The notes under the pieces were generated by a model. It ran no database searches. It saw nothing but the letters and a program-made list of their open reading frames with translations, and was not told the origin of the DNA. 63,212 nucleotides of DNA from an uncultured Collinsella sp. (GTDB taxonomy: Bacteria > Actinomycetota > Coriobacteriia > Coriobacteriales > Coriobacteriaceae), in the NCBI GenBank assembly GCA_905210085.1, contig CAJLVJ010000004.1, forward strand, positions 1 through 63,212. The letters run 5' to 3'. Below, piece by piece: positions 44,176 through 52,899 of this stretch. The first letter of the stretch is position 1; the number at the start of each line of letters is the position of its first letter. The translations under genes and the position numbers were made by a program.

Positions 44176-45318
44176 TTAGGAACGCTGCTGCGGCTTCCAG
44201 GAGCCCACGTTGGCGTCGTACTGATTCAGCGCGCTGTTGCCGCCCTGCGCGATGGGCGCCAGGATATCGCTTTGGTGGGAACTCATCGACTCACCATCAG
44301 GAATGGCCAGCGAGATGTCCCAGCTCTGGCAGATCACGTCGACACGCTCGTACATCCACTCGGCAAGCTGCTTTAAGTGGGCGATGTCGTCCGCATAGAC
44401 CGTATCGTCCTGATACTTAAGGTTGTTGAGCTCATCTTGCGTCTTTTTAATCTGGTCGCGCAGGGCGTAAGCACTCTGCGACAGCTCCTGACGGGTGGAC
44501 AGCGGCGTTCGGAGATAGCCGTTGTTAAAGGAATCGATGACCTCGCCGATCTGGTCCTCGTCACCGTAGGACACGATGGTCTGATACAGACCGTCGAGCC
44601 TGGTATAGAGCTGATCATCGGTGAGCACGGTTTCTTCCTGGACCACCTCGGCAGAATCGTCCTGCTTGGTATCGTCCTCATTCGCCTCGCCCTTTTGGCG
44701 CGTGGGGAAGGTCGTCTGCGCGGCCTGGCCAAACTGGTCATAGAAGCCAGGCATGACACCCATGGGATCGGCCGTCACGAACCAATAGGCACCACCGCAA
44801 ACGACTGCAAGGACCACGATGACGATGAGCGGCTTGGGGATATGACGCTTGTGCTTGTGATAGGCGTCCTCGTCGGGATGCACTTTGCGCTTGGGTTTTT
44901 GAGCATCGTCGTGCAGGGAAACGGGCGTGGGAATATCGATCTTGGGGATACCGAAATCCTTATCGAAAGCCGGCAGCACGCAGGTCTCGTTAGGATCGGC
45001 GGCGTCCGAAAGAACCGCGGCAGCCGAGGCGGGCGCATGAGGCACCTCGGTATCGATCTGCTCTTGCGTTAGGCGCGGAAAGCCCGCCGTGCGGCCCGCT
45101 GCCAGGTCGGATGCGGCCGCGTCCTCGGAGAGGATACCCGGAGCGGGGCGTCCGCATTTGGGACACGTACGATCGTGCGGAGAAAGACGGGCACCGCAGC
45201 CCTCGCAGAACACGAACTCGGTGTGCTCGAGGCCATCGCCCGGACCCACATAGGCGTTGCAGTAGGGGCAGAACGAGGCGCCGTCCTCGATAGTCTTAAG
45301 GCAATGCGGGCAGATCAC
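44176..45318 (-). CDS. Double zinc-ribbon membrane protein
   Basis: 380 residues. The N-terminus has two CxxC...CxxC zinc ribbons (Cys3, 6, 17, 20 and Cys38, 41, 52, 55), then a polar linker, a Lys/His-rich stretch, one membrane helix (about residues 163-180), and an extracytoplasmic helical region with an acidic linker. I chose GTG 45318 (GAGG five bases upstream); the frame to TTG 45348 has no ribosome-binding site. Function unknown; zinc-ribbon plus membrane helix proteins of this build are common in Coriobacteriia and Firmicutes, often linked to envelope or stress functions. Confidence 0.8.
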   Translation of the reverse strand: MICPHCLKTIEDGASFCPYCNAYVGPGDGLEHTEFVFCEGCGARLSPHDRTCPKCGRPAPGILSEDAAASDLAAGRTAGFPRLTQEQIDTEVPHAPASAAAVLSDAADPNETCVLPAFDKDFGIPKIDIPTPVSLHDDAQKPKRKVHPDEDAYHKHKRHIPKPLIVIVVLAVVCGGAYWFVTADPMGVMPGFYDQFGQAAQTTFPTRQKGEANEDDTKQDDSAEVVQEETVLTDDQLYTRLDGLYQTIVSYGDEDQIGEVIDSFNNGYLRTPLSTRQELSQSAYALRDQIKKTQDELNNLKYQDDTVYADDIAHLKQLAEWMYERVDVICQSWDISLAIPDGESMSSHQSDILAPIAQGGNSALNQYDANVGSWKPQQRS

Positions 45319-45421
45319 GGCATCCTCTTTTCGAAGCAATTCAAACAATCGAGGTTAGAGCATAACATCGCCACGGCCCCACAGGAGCAAGGCACCAATT
45401 CAACATCGCCAGGGCGCGTAG

Positions 45422-48145
45422 TTACTTCTTCTTTTTGCTTGGCATCGAGACTTTGATGCCTTGGGCGGACTTGGTCACGCGAGAGCGCTTGGCTCCGGTA
45501 CTCCTCTTTTTCTTGGGCTGGGCCTGGGCCACGCCCTCGAGTGCACGGGCCTCGGCCTCGCGAGCGGTGCGATCTTCGCGGCGCTGCGCCATGTCGGCGG
45601 CGACGCGCTTGGCAAAACGCTCGGCCGTCGAACCCGTCGAGCTCACCTTGCCGCCACCGCGACCCAGGTGGACGCGCACACCACGGCCAAAACCAGTTGC
45701 GGCATGACGACGACGCGGCTTGAGCGAATCCATCATCGTGGCGAGCTTAAAGAACACCGAGCAGGTAAAGACCACGATAACAGCCAAGATAACCATCTGG
45801 CCCATCGACAGGTTGGCAATAGACAGCAGCTCCGGGAATCCGATAACGCCCACCAGGATGCCGGCGACTACAAACACAAAGAGCACCACACGTAAGGGCG
45901 TGAGAGGCTGCGAGATGCGCCAGATTAGGCTGACGCTCGCCGCGCACGACGTAAGCAGGCACATCGTAGACAGCGTGAGCTGGCTAAAGCCAAACACGCG
46001 CGCCACAAAGATATCGAGCGCCGCAGCCAAAATGACCGCAATCGACGCCGGCAGTGCACGCTTGAGTACGTTGCTCAAAAACGCACCCTTCACACGAGCA
46101 TTGTTGGGCTCCAGGCCCAACACAAAGCCCGGCGCGCCGATGCAGAAGAAGTTAATGAGCGTCATCTGGATGGGCTCGAAGGGGTACGGCGGCAGCGCGA
46201 TACACAGCGCCGCCAGGCCCATCGAGAACAGCGTCTTGGTCAGGAACAGTGAGGCCGAACGCTGCAGGTTGTTGATGGAGCGACGGCCCTCGGCCACCAC
46301 GGCGGGCATCGAGGCAAAATCGTTGTCGACGAGTACGATCTCGGCCACGTTGCGCGCGGCATCGGAGCCGGCCGCCATGGCGACGGAGCAGTCGGCCTCC
46401 TTGAGCGCCAGCACGTCGTTGACGCCGTCGCCCGTCATGGCCACGGTGTGCTCGCGGCGCTTGAGCGCCTGCACGAGCTCGCGCTTCTGCTGCGGGGTCA
46501 CACGACCAAAGACATGGTAGCGGTCCACTGCGGCATCGAGCTTGGCCGGCGTATCGAGCGTCGTGGCGTCCACATAAGCGTCCGCCCCCGGCACGCCCAC
46601 CACACGCGCGATCGACGACACCGTACGCGGGTCGTCGCCGCTGATCACGTTGAGGGTCACGCCCTGCTCGTTAAAGTAGCCGATGGTCTCGGCCGCCGAG
46701 GTACGAATCTCGTCGCGGATGGTCACAAAGCCCACGGGCTCGGCCTCGCCCACCATATCGCCATCGGGCGTAAAGCCGTCCACGCGAGCCACCACAAGCA
46801 CGCGGCAGGTATCGGCAAGCTCGGCGACACGATTATCGACCTGCGAAAACACACGCTCCGAAAGCACAAACTGTGCGGCGCCCATCACATAGGAGCCCTG
46901 CGCAAAGGAAGCGCCACTCCACTTTTTGGAGGACGAGAACGGAATGACCGACAGCGGCTCAGACACCTCGACCGGGCGATCGGCGTAATAGTTGAGCAGC
47001 GCCTGGCAGGTCTCGTTGGCATCGGCCGAAGTCGCACGCGCGACGTTAGCCAGCGCAAAATCGAGCACCGTGGTATCGACGGGAACGGCCGCCTCGTCCG
47101 GGCCGGCGCCTAGGTTCACGCCCTCAACCGGCAACGGATAGGTGCCCTCGACCTCCATGCGACCCGACGTGATGGTGCCCGTCTTGTCCAGGCACAGCAC
47201 GTCGACGCGAGCGAGCGTCTCGATGCAGTAGAGCTGCTGCGCCAGCACCTTGCGGCGGGCCAGGCGCACCGTGGCGATGGCGAGCACCGACGAGGTCAGC
47301 AGCACCAGGCCTTGCGGGATCATGCCCAGCAGGGCGCCCACCGTGGACAGCAGCGCCGACGAAGGCACATGTCCAGCCAACAGCTCGGAGAAGCACCACG
47401 AAAGCGCGCTATCGCCCGGGGTTCCCGCGGCATCCCACAGTTCGCTCACACTCGAGGCAAACAACGCCAAACCGAGCGGGATCATGATGATGCTCGCAAA
47501 GCGAACGATGGCGTTAAGCGCGTTCATGATCTCGGAATTGACCTTTTTGACGTACTTGGCCTCGTTATTAATTTTGGCCACGTAGTTGTCGGCGCCGACA
47601 TGAATCACGCGGGCGCGCAGCAGGCCCGAGTCGATAAAGCTGCCGCTCATGAGCTCGGAACCGGGCTGTTTCTTAATAAGGTCGCTCTCGCCCGTCAGCA
47701 AGCTCTCGTTCACGAGCGCATCGCCCGAAACCACCACGGCGTCGGCGGGAATCTGGTCGCCGCGCCCCAGGCGGATGATGTCGTCGAGCACGATCTGGTC
47801 CAAGTCGAGCTCCACCTCGGCACCGTCGCGCACCGCGATGGCCTTCTTAGAGGTCAGCAGCGTGAGCTTATCGACCATCTTCTTGGACCGCATGGATTGA
47901 ATGACGCCAATAGCGGTATTGAGGAACACCACAAACAGGAACGTCAGGTTCTTAAACGAACCGGTCAAAATGACCAGGAACGCCAAGATCACGTTGATCA
48001 AATTGAACAGCGTGCAGAGGTTCTCGATGATGAGCTCTTTGACCGACTTGGTCTTGAGCTCCATGTTGCGGTTGATCTTACCGGCGGCGATGCGCTCCTC
48101 GACCTCGGCGGTTGAGAGTCCGCGCTCGATATCCGTTGCTGCCAT
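45422..48145 (-). CDS. P-type cation-transporting ATPase with a long basic C-terminal tail
   Basis: Ion pump of the HAD superfamily. Actuator motif LTGES, phosphorylation site CLDKTGTITSG, hinge TGDGVNDVLALKEAD and about ten membrane segments are present; about 907 residues from ATG 48145. The membrane motif is IPQGL rather than the PEGL/PEGLP of calcium pumps, so the ion cannot be named. Unusual: after the last membrane helix come about 100 residues rich in Arg, Lys, Gly and Ala that end in KKKK. A start 12 bases earlier (48157) is possible. A tRNA terminator lies just upstream. Confidence 0.9.
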   Translation of the reverse strand: MAATDIERGLSTAEVEERIAAGKINRNMELKTKSVKELIIENLCTLFNLINVILAFLVILTGSFKNLTFLFVVFLNTAIGVIQSMRSKKMVDKLTLLTSKKAIAVRDGAEVELDLDQIVLDDIIRLGRGDQIPADAVVVSGDALVNESLLTGESDLIKKQPGSELMSGSFIDSGLLRARVIHVGADNYVAKINNEAKYVKKVNSEIMNALNAIVRFASIIMIPLGLALFASSVSELWDAAGTPGDSALSWCFSELLAGHVPSSALLSTVGALLGMIPQGLVLLTSSVLAIATVRLARRKVLAQQLYCIETLARVDVLCLDKTGTITSGRMEVEGTYPLPVEGVNLGAGPDEAAVPVDTTVLDFALANVARATSADANETCQALLNYYADRPVEVSEPLSVIPFSSSKKWSGASFAQGSYVMGAAQFVLSERVFSQVDNRVAELADTCRVLVVARVDGFTPDGDMVGEAEPVGFVTIRDEIRTSAAETIGYFNEQGVTLNVISGDDPRTVSSIARVVGVPGADAYVDATTLDTPAKLDAAVDRYHVFGRVTPQQKRELVQALKRREHTVAMTGDGVNDVLALKEADCSVAMAAGSDAARNVAEIVLVDNDFASMPAVVAEGRRSINNLQRSASLFLTKTLFSMGLAALCIALPPYPFEPIQMTLINFFCIGAPGFVLGLEPNNARVKGAFLSNVLKRALPASIAVILAAALDIFVARVFGFSQLTLSTMCLLTSCAASVSLIWRISQPLTPLRVVLFVFVVAGILVGVIGFPELLSIANLSMGQMVILAVIVVFTCSVFFKLATMMDSLKPRRRHAATGFGRGVRVHLGRGGGKVSSTGSTAERFAKRVAADMAQRREDRTAREAEARALEGVAQAQPKKKRSTGAKRSRVTKSAQGIKVSMPSKKKK

Positions 48146-48174
48146 ACCACGTCCCATCACGTCGCGTCGGTATA

Positions 48175-48208
48175 AGAAAACCGCCCGGACCATGCGAGGT
48201 TCGGACGG
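48175..48208 (-). terminator. Terminator of tRNA-Arg(CCG)
   Basis: The stem pairs 48181-48187 with 48202-48208 (one G-U pair, with ACC/GGT pairing inside), followed on the minus strand by TTTTCTTAT. It lies directly after the tRNA and before the ATPase gene. Confidence 0.8.
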
Positions 48209-48220
48209 TCTCACGTTCGA

Positions 48221-48297
48221 TGGTGCCCCATGTTGGATTCGAACCAACGGCCTTCTGCTCCGGAGGCAGACGCTCTAATCCCCTGAGCTAATAGGGC
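48221..48297 (-). tRNA. tRNA-Arg, anticodon CCG
   Basis: A full cloverleaf can be folded on the minus strand: acceptor GCCCTAT/ATGGGGC (one T-G pair), D stem GCTC/GAGC, anticodon stem TCTGC/GCAGA with loop CTCCGGA, T stem GTTGG/CCAAC with TTCGAAT, discriminator A and encoded CCA. Anticodon CCG reads Arg CGG codons. Confidence 0.96.
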
Positions 48298-48308
48298 CAA
48301 CGTTTGGC

Positions 48309-48338
48309 ATTATACCCAAGTGCACCACGGGCTATCAA
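48309..48338 (-). promoter_or_regulatory. Promoter of tRNA-Arg(CCG)
   Basis: TTGATA (48333-48338) and a consensus TATAAT (48309-48314) are 18 bases apart on the minus strand, ending 11 bases before the tRNA. Confidence 0.85.
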
Positions 48339-48391
48339 AATAAAAGAAAAAGCTTTGCAATTCCGAGGAAGACGCGGCGCAACGGCCCACT

Positions 48392-48420
48392 TTAGAAGGC
48401 AAAAGCGAGTCGGATAGTAT
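48392..48420 (+). promoter_or_regulatory. Probable promoter of the aro operon
   Basis: TTAGAA (48392-48397) and TAGTAT (48415-48420) are 17 bases apart. Transcription would begin near 48427-48429, at or just before the ATG of the leader ORF. An alternative -10 is TATAAA at 48418. It is back to back with the tRNA-Arg promoter. Confidence 0.55.
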
Positions 48421-48428
48421 AAACTCTC

Positions 48429-48491
48429 ATGGACCATATATACACGGCTCGCAATGCGGGCCGTTTTTGCAAGGGTTATCCATCTAGGTGA
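48429..48491 (+). CDS. Candidate leader peptide of the aro operon (20 residues)
   Basis: A 20-codon ORF, too short for ordinary gene calls, reads MDHIYTARNAGRFCKGYPSR and stops with TGA 11 bases before the DAHP synthase ATG. It has two Tyr and one Phe codons. The predicted transcription start falls at its ATG, so it would be translated as a leaderless message. A terminator hairpin starts right after the first Tyr codon. This is inference; there is no direct evidence of translation. Confidence 0.4.
   Translation: MDHIYTARNAGRFCKGYPSR
48444..48468 (+). terminator. Candidate attenuator hairpin in the aro leader
   Basis: A 9-bp stem (48444-48452 with 48456-48464, one G-U pair) with a 3-base loop is followed by a run of T to 48468. 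It lies between the predicted transcription start and the first aro gene, so it would terminate a transcript of about 40 bases unless prevented. Confidence 0.65.
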
Positions 48492-48501
48492 GAGGCACAC
48501 C

Positions 48502-49524
48502 ATGATTGCAATTCTAAAGCAGAGCGCCAGCGACGAGGCCGTAAGCCATATCGTCAGCTGGATTGAGAAAAAAGGCCTGAAGACCGACGTCTCGCGCGGC
48601 GAGAACGAGACGATCATCGGCCTGGTGGGCGATACGACCAAGATCGACCCGTTCCTGCTCGAGTCCATGGACGTCGTCGAGCGCGTGCAGCGCGTCTCCG
48701 AGCCGTTCAAGCGCGCAAACCGCAAGTTCCACCCCGAGGACTCCGTCATCGACTGCGGCCACGGCGTCAAGATCGGTGGCGACCAGTTCCAGGTCATCGC
48801 CGGCCCCTGCTCCGTCGAGGGCGAGAACCTCATTCGCATCGCCCGTCGCGTGAAGGCCGCCGGCGCCACGATGCTGCGCGGCGGTGCTTACAAGCCCCGC
48901 ACCTCCCCCTACGCCTACCAGGGCATGGGCCCCGCCGGCCTCGACCTGCTGTGCGAGGCGTCTGCCGAGCTCGACATGCCGATCGTTACCGAGATCATGG
49001 ACCCACGCGACGTGCAGGTCTTCTTGGACAAGAAGATTGACGTCATGCAGATCGGCGCCCGCAACGCCCAGAACTTCCCCCTGCTCAAGGAGGTCGGCAA
49101 GACCCAGACTCCGATTCTGCTCAAGCGCGGCATGTCCGGCACGATCGATGAGCTGCTCATGGCCGCCGAGTACATCATGAGCGAGGGCAACGACAACGTC
49201 ATCCTGTGCGAGCGCGGCATCCGCACCTTCGAGACCCGCACCCGCAATACCTTCGATCTCAACGCCGTGCCGGTGCTGCACCACCTGTCGCACCTGCCTG
49301 TCGTTGCCGACCCCAGCCACGCCACCGGCTACACCCGCTACGTTGAGCCCATGGCGCTCGCCGCGACCGCCTGCGGTGCCAACGGCCTGGAGATCGAGGT
49401 CCACGACGAGCCGAGCCGCGCCTGGTCCGACGGCGCCCAGGCCCTCACCCCCGATCAGTTCGACGACACCATGCGCCGCATCCGAGCCATCCGCGAGGTT
49501 GTCTGCCAAGGAACCATGGAGTAG
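48502..49524 (+). CDS. aroF: 3-deoxy-7-phosphoheptulonate synthase (DAHP synthase, type I-beta)
   Basis: First step of the shikimate pathway, from PEP and erythrose 4-phosphate. An N-terminal ferredoxin-like regulatory domain (about residues 1-70) precedes the barrel with IAGPCSVE, LRGGAYKPRTSPYAYQG and ADPSHATG, the Thermotoga/Bacillus type that is usually feedback-inhibited by Tyr or chorismate/prephenate. 340 residues. ATG 48502 has GAGAGG six bases upstream; an in-frame ATG at 48454 lies inside the attenuator hairpin and is unlikely. Confidence 0.96.
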   Translation: MIAILKQSASDEAVSHIVSWIEKKGLKTDVSRGENETIIGLVGDTTKIDPFLLESMDVVERVQRVSEPFKRANRKFHPEDSVIDCGHGVKIGGDQFQVIAGPCSVEGENLIRIARRVKAAGATMLRGGAYKPRTSPYAYQGMGPAGLDLLCEASAELDMPIVTEIMDPRDVQVFLDKKIDVMQIGARNAQNFPLLKEVGKTQTPILLKRGMSGTIDELLMAAEYIMSEGNDNVILCERGIRTFETRTRNTFDLNAVPVLHHLSHLPVVADPSHATGYTRYVEPMALAATACGANGLEIEVHDEPSRAWSDGAQALTPDQFDDTMRRIRAIREVVCQGTME

Positions 49525-49527
49525 CCC

Positions 49528-50442
49528 ATGGGTACGGTGAGAAACGCGCGCGTTAACCAGGGCGGCCCTAAGTGCGCCGGCATCGTGGGCCTGGGCCTCA
49601 TCGGCGGCAGTTTTGCCCGCGGCTATGCGCAGGCGGGCGTCCGCGTGCTGGCCTGGGACCCCGATGACGATGTCATGACGGCCGCCAGCATGGGCACTGT
49701 CGCCGGAGAGCTCAACGACAAGACACTCGGCGAATGCGACATCATCGTCCTGGCTTGCTACCCCGAGGCCTGCATCGAGTGGCTCGAGGCGCATGCCCAG
49801 GCCCTCGCCGACGCCACCGACACCGAGGCCATCATGGGTCCCGTGGTGATCGACACCGTGGGCGTCAAGGGCATCGTGTGCGAACGTGCCTTTGAGCTTG
49901 CCCGTAAGCACGGCTTTTACTTTGTGGGCGCACACCCCATGGCGGGCACGCAGTACTCGGGCTACGCACACTCCCGCGCCGACCTGTTCCAGGGCGCGCC
50001 ACTCGTGCTCGTGCCGCCCGCGGTGGACGATGCGCTCAAACTGGAGCTTTTGGGCCAGGTGCGCGAGATGGTGCGCCCCTTGGGCTTTGGCAAGTTCACC
50101 GTGACCAGCGCCGCCGAGCACGACCGCATCATCGCCTTCACGAGCCAGCTTGCGCACGTGGTGTCCAACGCCTACGTAAAGAGCCCCACTGCCCAGGTCC
50201 ACCACGGCTTTTCGGCCGGTAGCTACCGCGATCTCACCCGCGTGGCGCACCTCAACCCGCAAATGTGGTCCGAGCTCATGATCGACGACGCCGACGCGCT
50301 CGCCTTCGAGATCGACCATCTAATCGAGTCGCTTGGCGCCTACAGCCGTGCGCTCAAGAACCGCGACCAGCGCTATCTGGAGAATCTCCTTGCCGAGGGC
50401 GACCGCATTAAGCGCGCGCTCGACGACGAGGCCTCCCACTAG
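49528..50442 (+). CDS. tyrA: Prephenate dehydrogenase
   Basis: Oxidative decarboxylation of prephenate to 4-hydroxyphenylpyruvate for tyrosine. The N-terminal NAD motif GIVGLGLIGGSFARG and the catalytic GAHPMAGTQYSGY are clear; 304 residues with no C-terminal ACT domain. Three bases after the DAHP synthase stop, with GGAG before the ATG. Arogenate use cannot be excluded from sequence. Confidence 0.94.
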   Translation: MGTVRNARVNQGGPKCAGIVGLGLIGGSFARGYAQAGVRVLAWDPDDDVMTAASMGTVAGELNDKTLGECDIIVLACYPEACIEWLEAHAQALADATDTEAIMGPVVIDTVGVKGIVCERAFELARKHGFYFVGAHPMAGTQYSGYAHSRADLFQGAPLVLVPPAVDDALKLELLGQVREMVRPLGFGKFTVTSAAEHDRIIAFTSQLAHVVSNAYVKSPTAQVHHGFSAGSYRDLTRVAHLNPQMWSELMIDDADALAFEIDHLIESLGAYSRALKNRDQRYLENLLAEGDRIKRALDDEASH

Positions 50443-50478
50443 ACCACCTATCACGCCAGGTCGAAAGGACCGAAGCTT

Positions 50479-51585
50479 ATGGCGATTACCATCGATATCG
50501 ACACCGCACGCCCCTACCAGGTGCATGTTGGCACGTTTTTGCTGGAGCAGTCGGGACCGCTCGTGCGCGCCACTGCCGGCGGCGCCAAGGCCGTCATCGT
50601 GACGGACACCAACGTGGGCCCGCTCTACCAGATGCCCGTTAAGCAGAGCCTGGAGGCGTCAGGCTACGAGGTGAGCATCTGCACCTTCGAGGCCGGCGAG
50701 GCCCATAAGCGCGCCGAGACCTATGTTGCCATTTTGGAGTTTGTGGCCGAGCACGAGCTTTCGCGCTCCGACGTGATCGTGGCACTCGGCGGCGGCGTCG
50801 TAGGCGACGTGGCGGGCTTTGCGGCCGCCACCTACATGCGCGGCTGCAAGTTTGTACAGATCCCGACGAGTCTGCTCGCCATGGTGGATTCGTCGGTGGG
50901 CGGCAAGACGGCCATCGACCTGGCTGCCGGCAAGAACTTGGCCGGCGCCTTTTGGCAGCCGAGCGTGGTTATCGCCGACGTGGGGTGCCTAGCCACCCTC
51001 ACGCCCGAGCAGTTCGCCGACGGCTGCGGCGAGGTCGTCAAGCACGCCGTGATCGCCGACCCGGAGCTTTTCGCCGAGCTGGAGAAGACCCCGCTCACGC
51101 TGGAGCTGCTCAACCGCGATGTGGCGCGCGTAGCGCTCATCATCGCCCGCAATATCGACATCAAGCGCGCCGTGGTCGTTGCCGACGAGCGCGAAACCAA
51201 CCAGCGCAAGCTCCTCAACTTTGGACACAGCGCCGGACACGCCGTCGAGGCCTGCGAGCACTTTGAGTTCGGACACGGCAACTGCGTGTCGATCGGCATG
51301 GGCATCATCACGCGTGCCGCAGCCCTGCATGGCGTTTGCGATGCTGCACTGCCGGGACGCATCGAAGAGCTCTGTGCACGTCACGGTCTCAAGACCCGCT
51401 GCGAGCTTTCTGCCGATGCCGTCTTTGCCGAGGCGCTCCACGACAAGAAGCGCACGGGCGACACCATCGACCTGGTGATTCCGCACGGCATTGGCCGCTG
51501 CAGCATCGACCGCACGCCGCTTTCCACTTTCCACGAACTCATTGCCGAGGGCCTCGGCCAGAAGGGAGACGCATCCGCATGCTAG
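50479..51585 (+). CDS. aroB: 3-dehydroquinate synthase
   Basis: Second shikimate step, NAD- and metal-dependent. Motifs GGGVVGDVAGFAAATYMRG, the PTSLLAMVDSSVGGKTAID block and the metal-binding GHSAGHAVE are present; 368 residues. AAAGGA lies nine bases before the ATG. Its stop overlaps the aroA start by seven bases. Confidence 0.97.
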   Translation: MAITIDIDTARPYQVHVGTFLLEQSGPLVRATAGGAKAVIVTDTNVGPLYQMPVKQSLEASGYEVSICTFEAGEAHKRAETYVAILEFVAEHELSRSDVIVALGGGVVGDVAGFAAATYMRGCKFVQIPTSLLAMVDSSVGGKTAIDLAAGKNLAGAFWQPSVVIADVGCLATLTPEQFADGCGEVVKHAVIADPELFAELEKTPLTLELLNRDVARVALIIARNIDIKRAVVVADERETNQRKLLNFGHSAGHAVEACEHFEFGHGNCVSIGMGIITRAAALHGVCDAALPGRIEELCARHGLKTRCELSADAVFAEALHDKKRTGDTIDLVIPHGIGRCSIDRTPLSTFHELIAEGLGQKGDASAC

Positions 51586-52898
51586 CCCGCATCACCCCGT
51601 CCCCGCTTAAGGGCACCGTTCCCGCCATCGCGTCCAAGTCGATGGCGCACCGTCTCATCATCTGCGCTGCGCTTGCCAACGGCGAGACACACGTCGCCTG
51701 CAACACCACCTGCGCCGACATCGAGGCTACGGTGCGTTGCCTTACGGCCCTGGGTGCTCGCATCGAGACCGTCGAGGACGGCTTCCAGGTCCACCCCACC
51801 ATGAAGAGCATTGAATTTGGCCTGCTCAAGGCCCTAGCCGGCGGCACGCTCGACTGCGGCGAGAGTGGCTCCACGCTGCGCTTTATGTTGCCCGTCGCCT
51901 GCGCGCTGGGCGCAGAAGCAACTTTTGTGGGTCAGGGACGCTTAGGCGCCCGCCCGCTGTCTCCGCTCTCGGACGAGATTATCGCCGCCGGCTGCGACCT
52001 ACAGGGTCTGGGCGGTTTTCCGCTCAAGACGAGCGGCCGCATGCGCCCGGGCACCTTTGTGCTTCCGGGCAACGTGAGCTCGCAGTATATCTCCGGCCTG
52101 CTGCTGGCGGCCCCGCTACTGGCCCAGCCCTCCTGCGTACAGGTGACCGGCCTGATCGAGAGCCGCCCCTACATCAACCTGACGATCCAGGCCATGAAGG
52201 CCTTTGGCGTCGAGGTCAACGTCGAGCGTATTCCGGCCAAGGACGGCCAGCCCGAGGTCACGAACTTCCGCGTAAGCAGCGGATCGTACCGCACGCCCGG
52301 CAGCGTAGCCGTCGAGGGCGACTGGTCCAACGCCGCCTTTTGGCTGTGCGCCGGTGCCATCGGCACCGACCCCATCACCGTTGAGGGCGTGTCGCTGAGC
52401 TCCGCGCAGGGCGACCGCAACGTGCTCGCCGCGCTTTCGCGCTTTGGCGCCCGCATCGTGCGCTCCACCAACGCCGCCACCGTGCAGTCCGACAAGCTCG
52501 CCGGCTTTGAGATGAGTGCCCACGACATTCCAGACCTGGTGCCCGTTATCTCGGCCGTGGCCTCGCTGGCACAGGGCCGCACCTTTATCCGCGATTGCGC
52601 CCGTCTGCGCATCAAAGAATCCGACCGCCTGGTCACCACCACCCGCGAGCTCACCGCGCTGGGCGCGCAGGTGCGTATTGCCGGCGACGACCTCATCATC
52701 AAGGGTGTCGATGCCTTCACCGGCGGTGAGGTCGATTCGCACAACGACCACCGCATCGCCATGATGGCCGCCATCGCCGCGAGCCGCGCCACCGGCGAGG
52801 TCGTGATCCACGGCGCCGAGGCCGTCAACAAGTCCTATCCCGATTTCTTCGACCACTACCGCCTGCTTGGCGGCAAGGTCACGCTCGAGGAGGAATAG
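51579..52898 (+). CDS. aroA: 3-phosphoshikimate 1-carboxyvinyltransferase (EPSP synthase)
   Basis: Joins shikimate 3-phosphate and PEP. The catalytic Lys is in ASKSMAHR near residue 20, followed by GESGSTLRFMLPV, RIKESDR and HNDHRIAM. 439 residues from ATG 51579; the upstream open frame is antisense-like shadow in aroB. GGGAG lies ten bases upstream. The segment CGESGSTLRF has Ser-Gly-Ser where glyphosate class I and II enzymes show Asn-Ala-Gly-Thr, so glyphosate sensitivity is not predictable here. Confidence 0.96.
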   Translation: MLARITPSPLKGTVPAIASKSMAHRLIICAALANGETHVACNTTCADIEATVRCLTALGARIETVEDGFQVHPTMKSIEFGLLKALAGGTLDCGESGSTLRFMLPVACALGAEATFVGQGRLGARPLSPLSDEIIAAGCDLQGLGGFPLKTSGRMRPGTFVLPGNVSSQYISGLLLAAPLLAQPSCVQVTGLIESRPYINLTIQAMKAFGVEVNVERIPAKDGQPEVTNFRVSSGSYRTPGSVAVEGDWSNAAFWLCAGAIGTDPITVEGVSLSSAQGDRNVLAALSRFGARIVRSTNAATVQSDKLAGFEMSAHDIPDLVPVISAVASLAQGRTFIRDCARLRIKESDRLVTTTRELTALGAQVRIAGDDLIIKGVDAFTGGEVDSHNDHRIAMMAAIAASRATGEVVIHGAEAVNKSYPDFFDHYRLLGGKVTLEEE

Positions 52899-52899
52899 C

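Noticed and set aside
51336..51578. N-terminal extension of aroA inside aroB
   Set aside because: Arg/Cys/His-rich out-of-frame reading of aroB; the EPSP synthase N-terminus begins at 51579.
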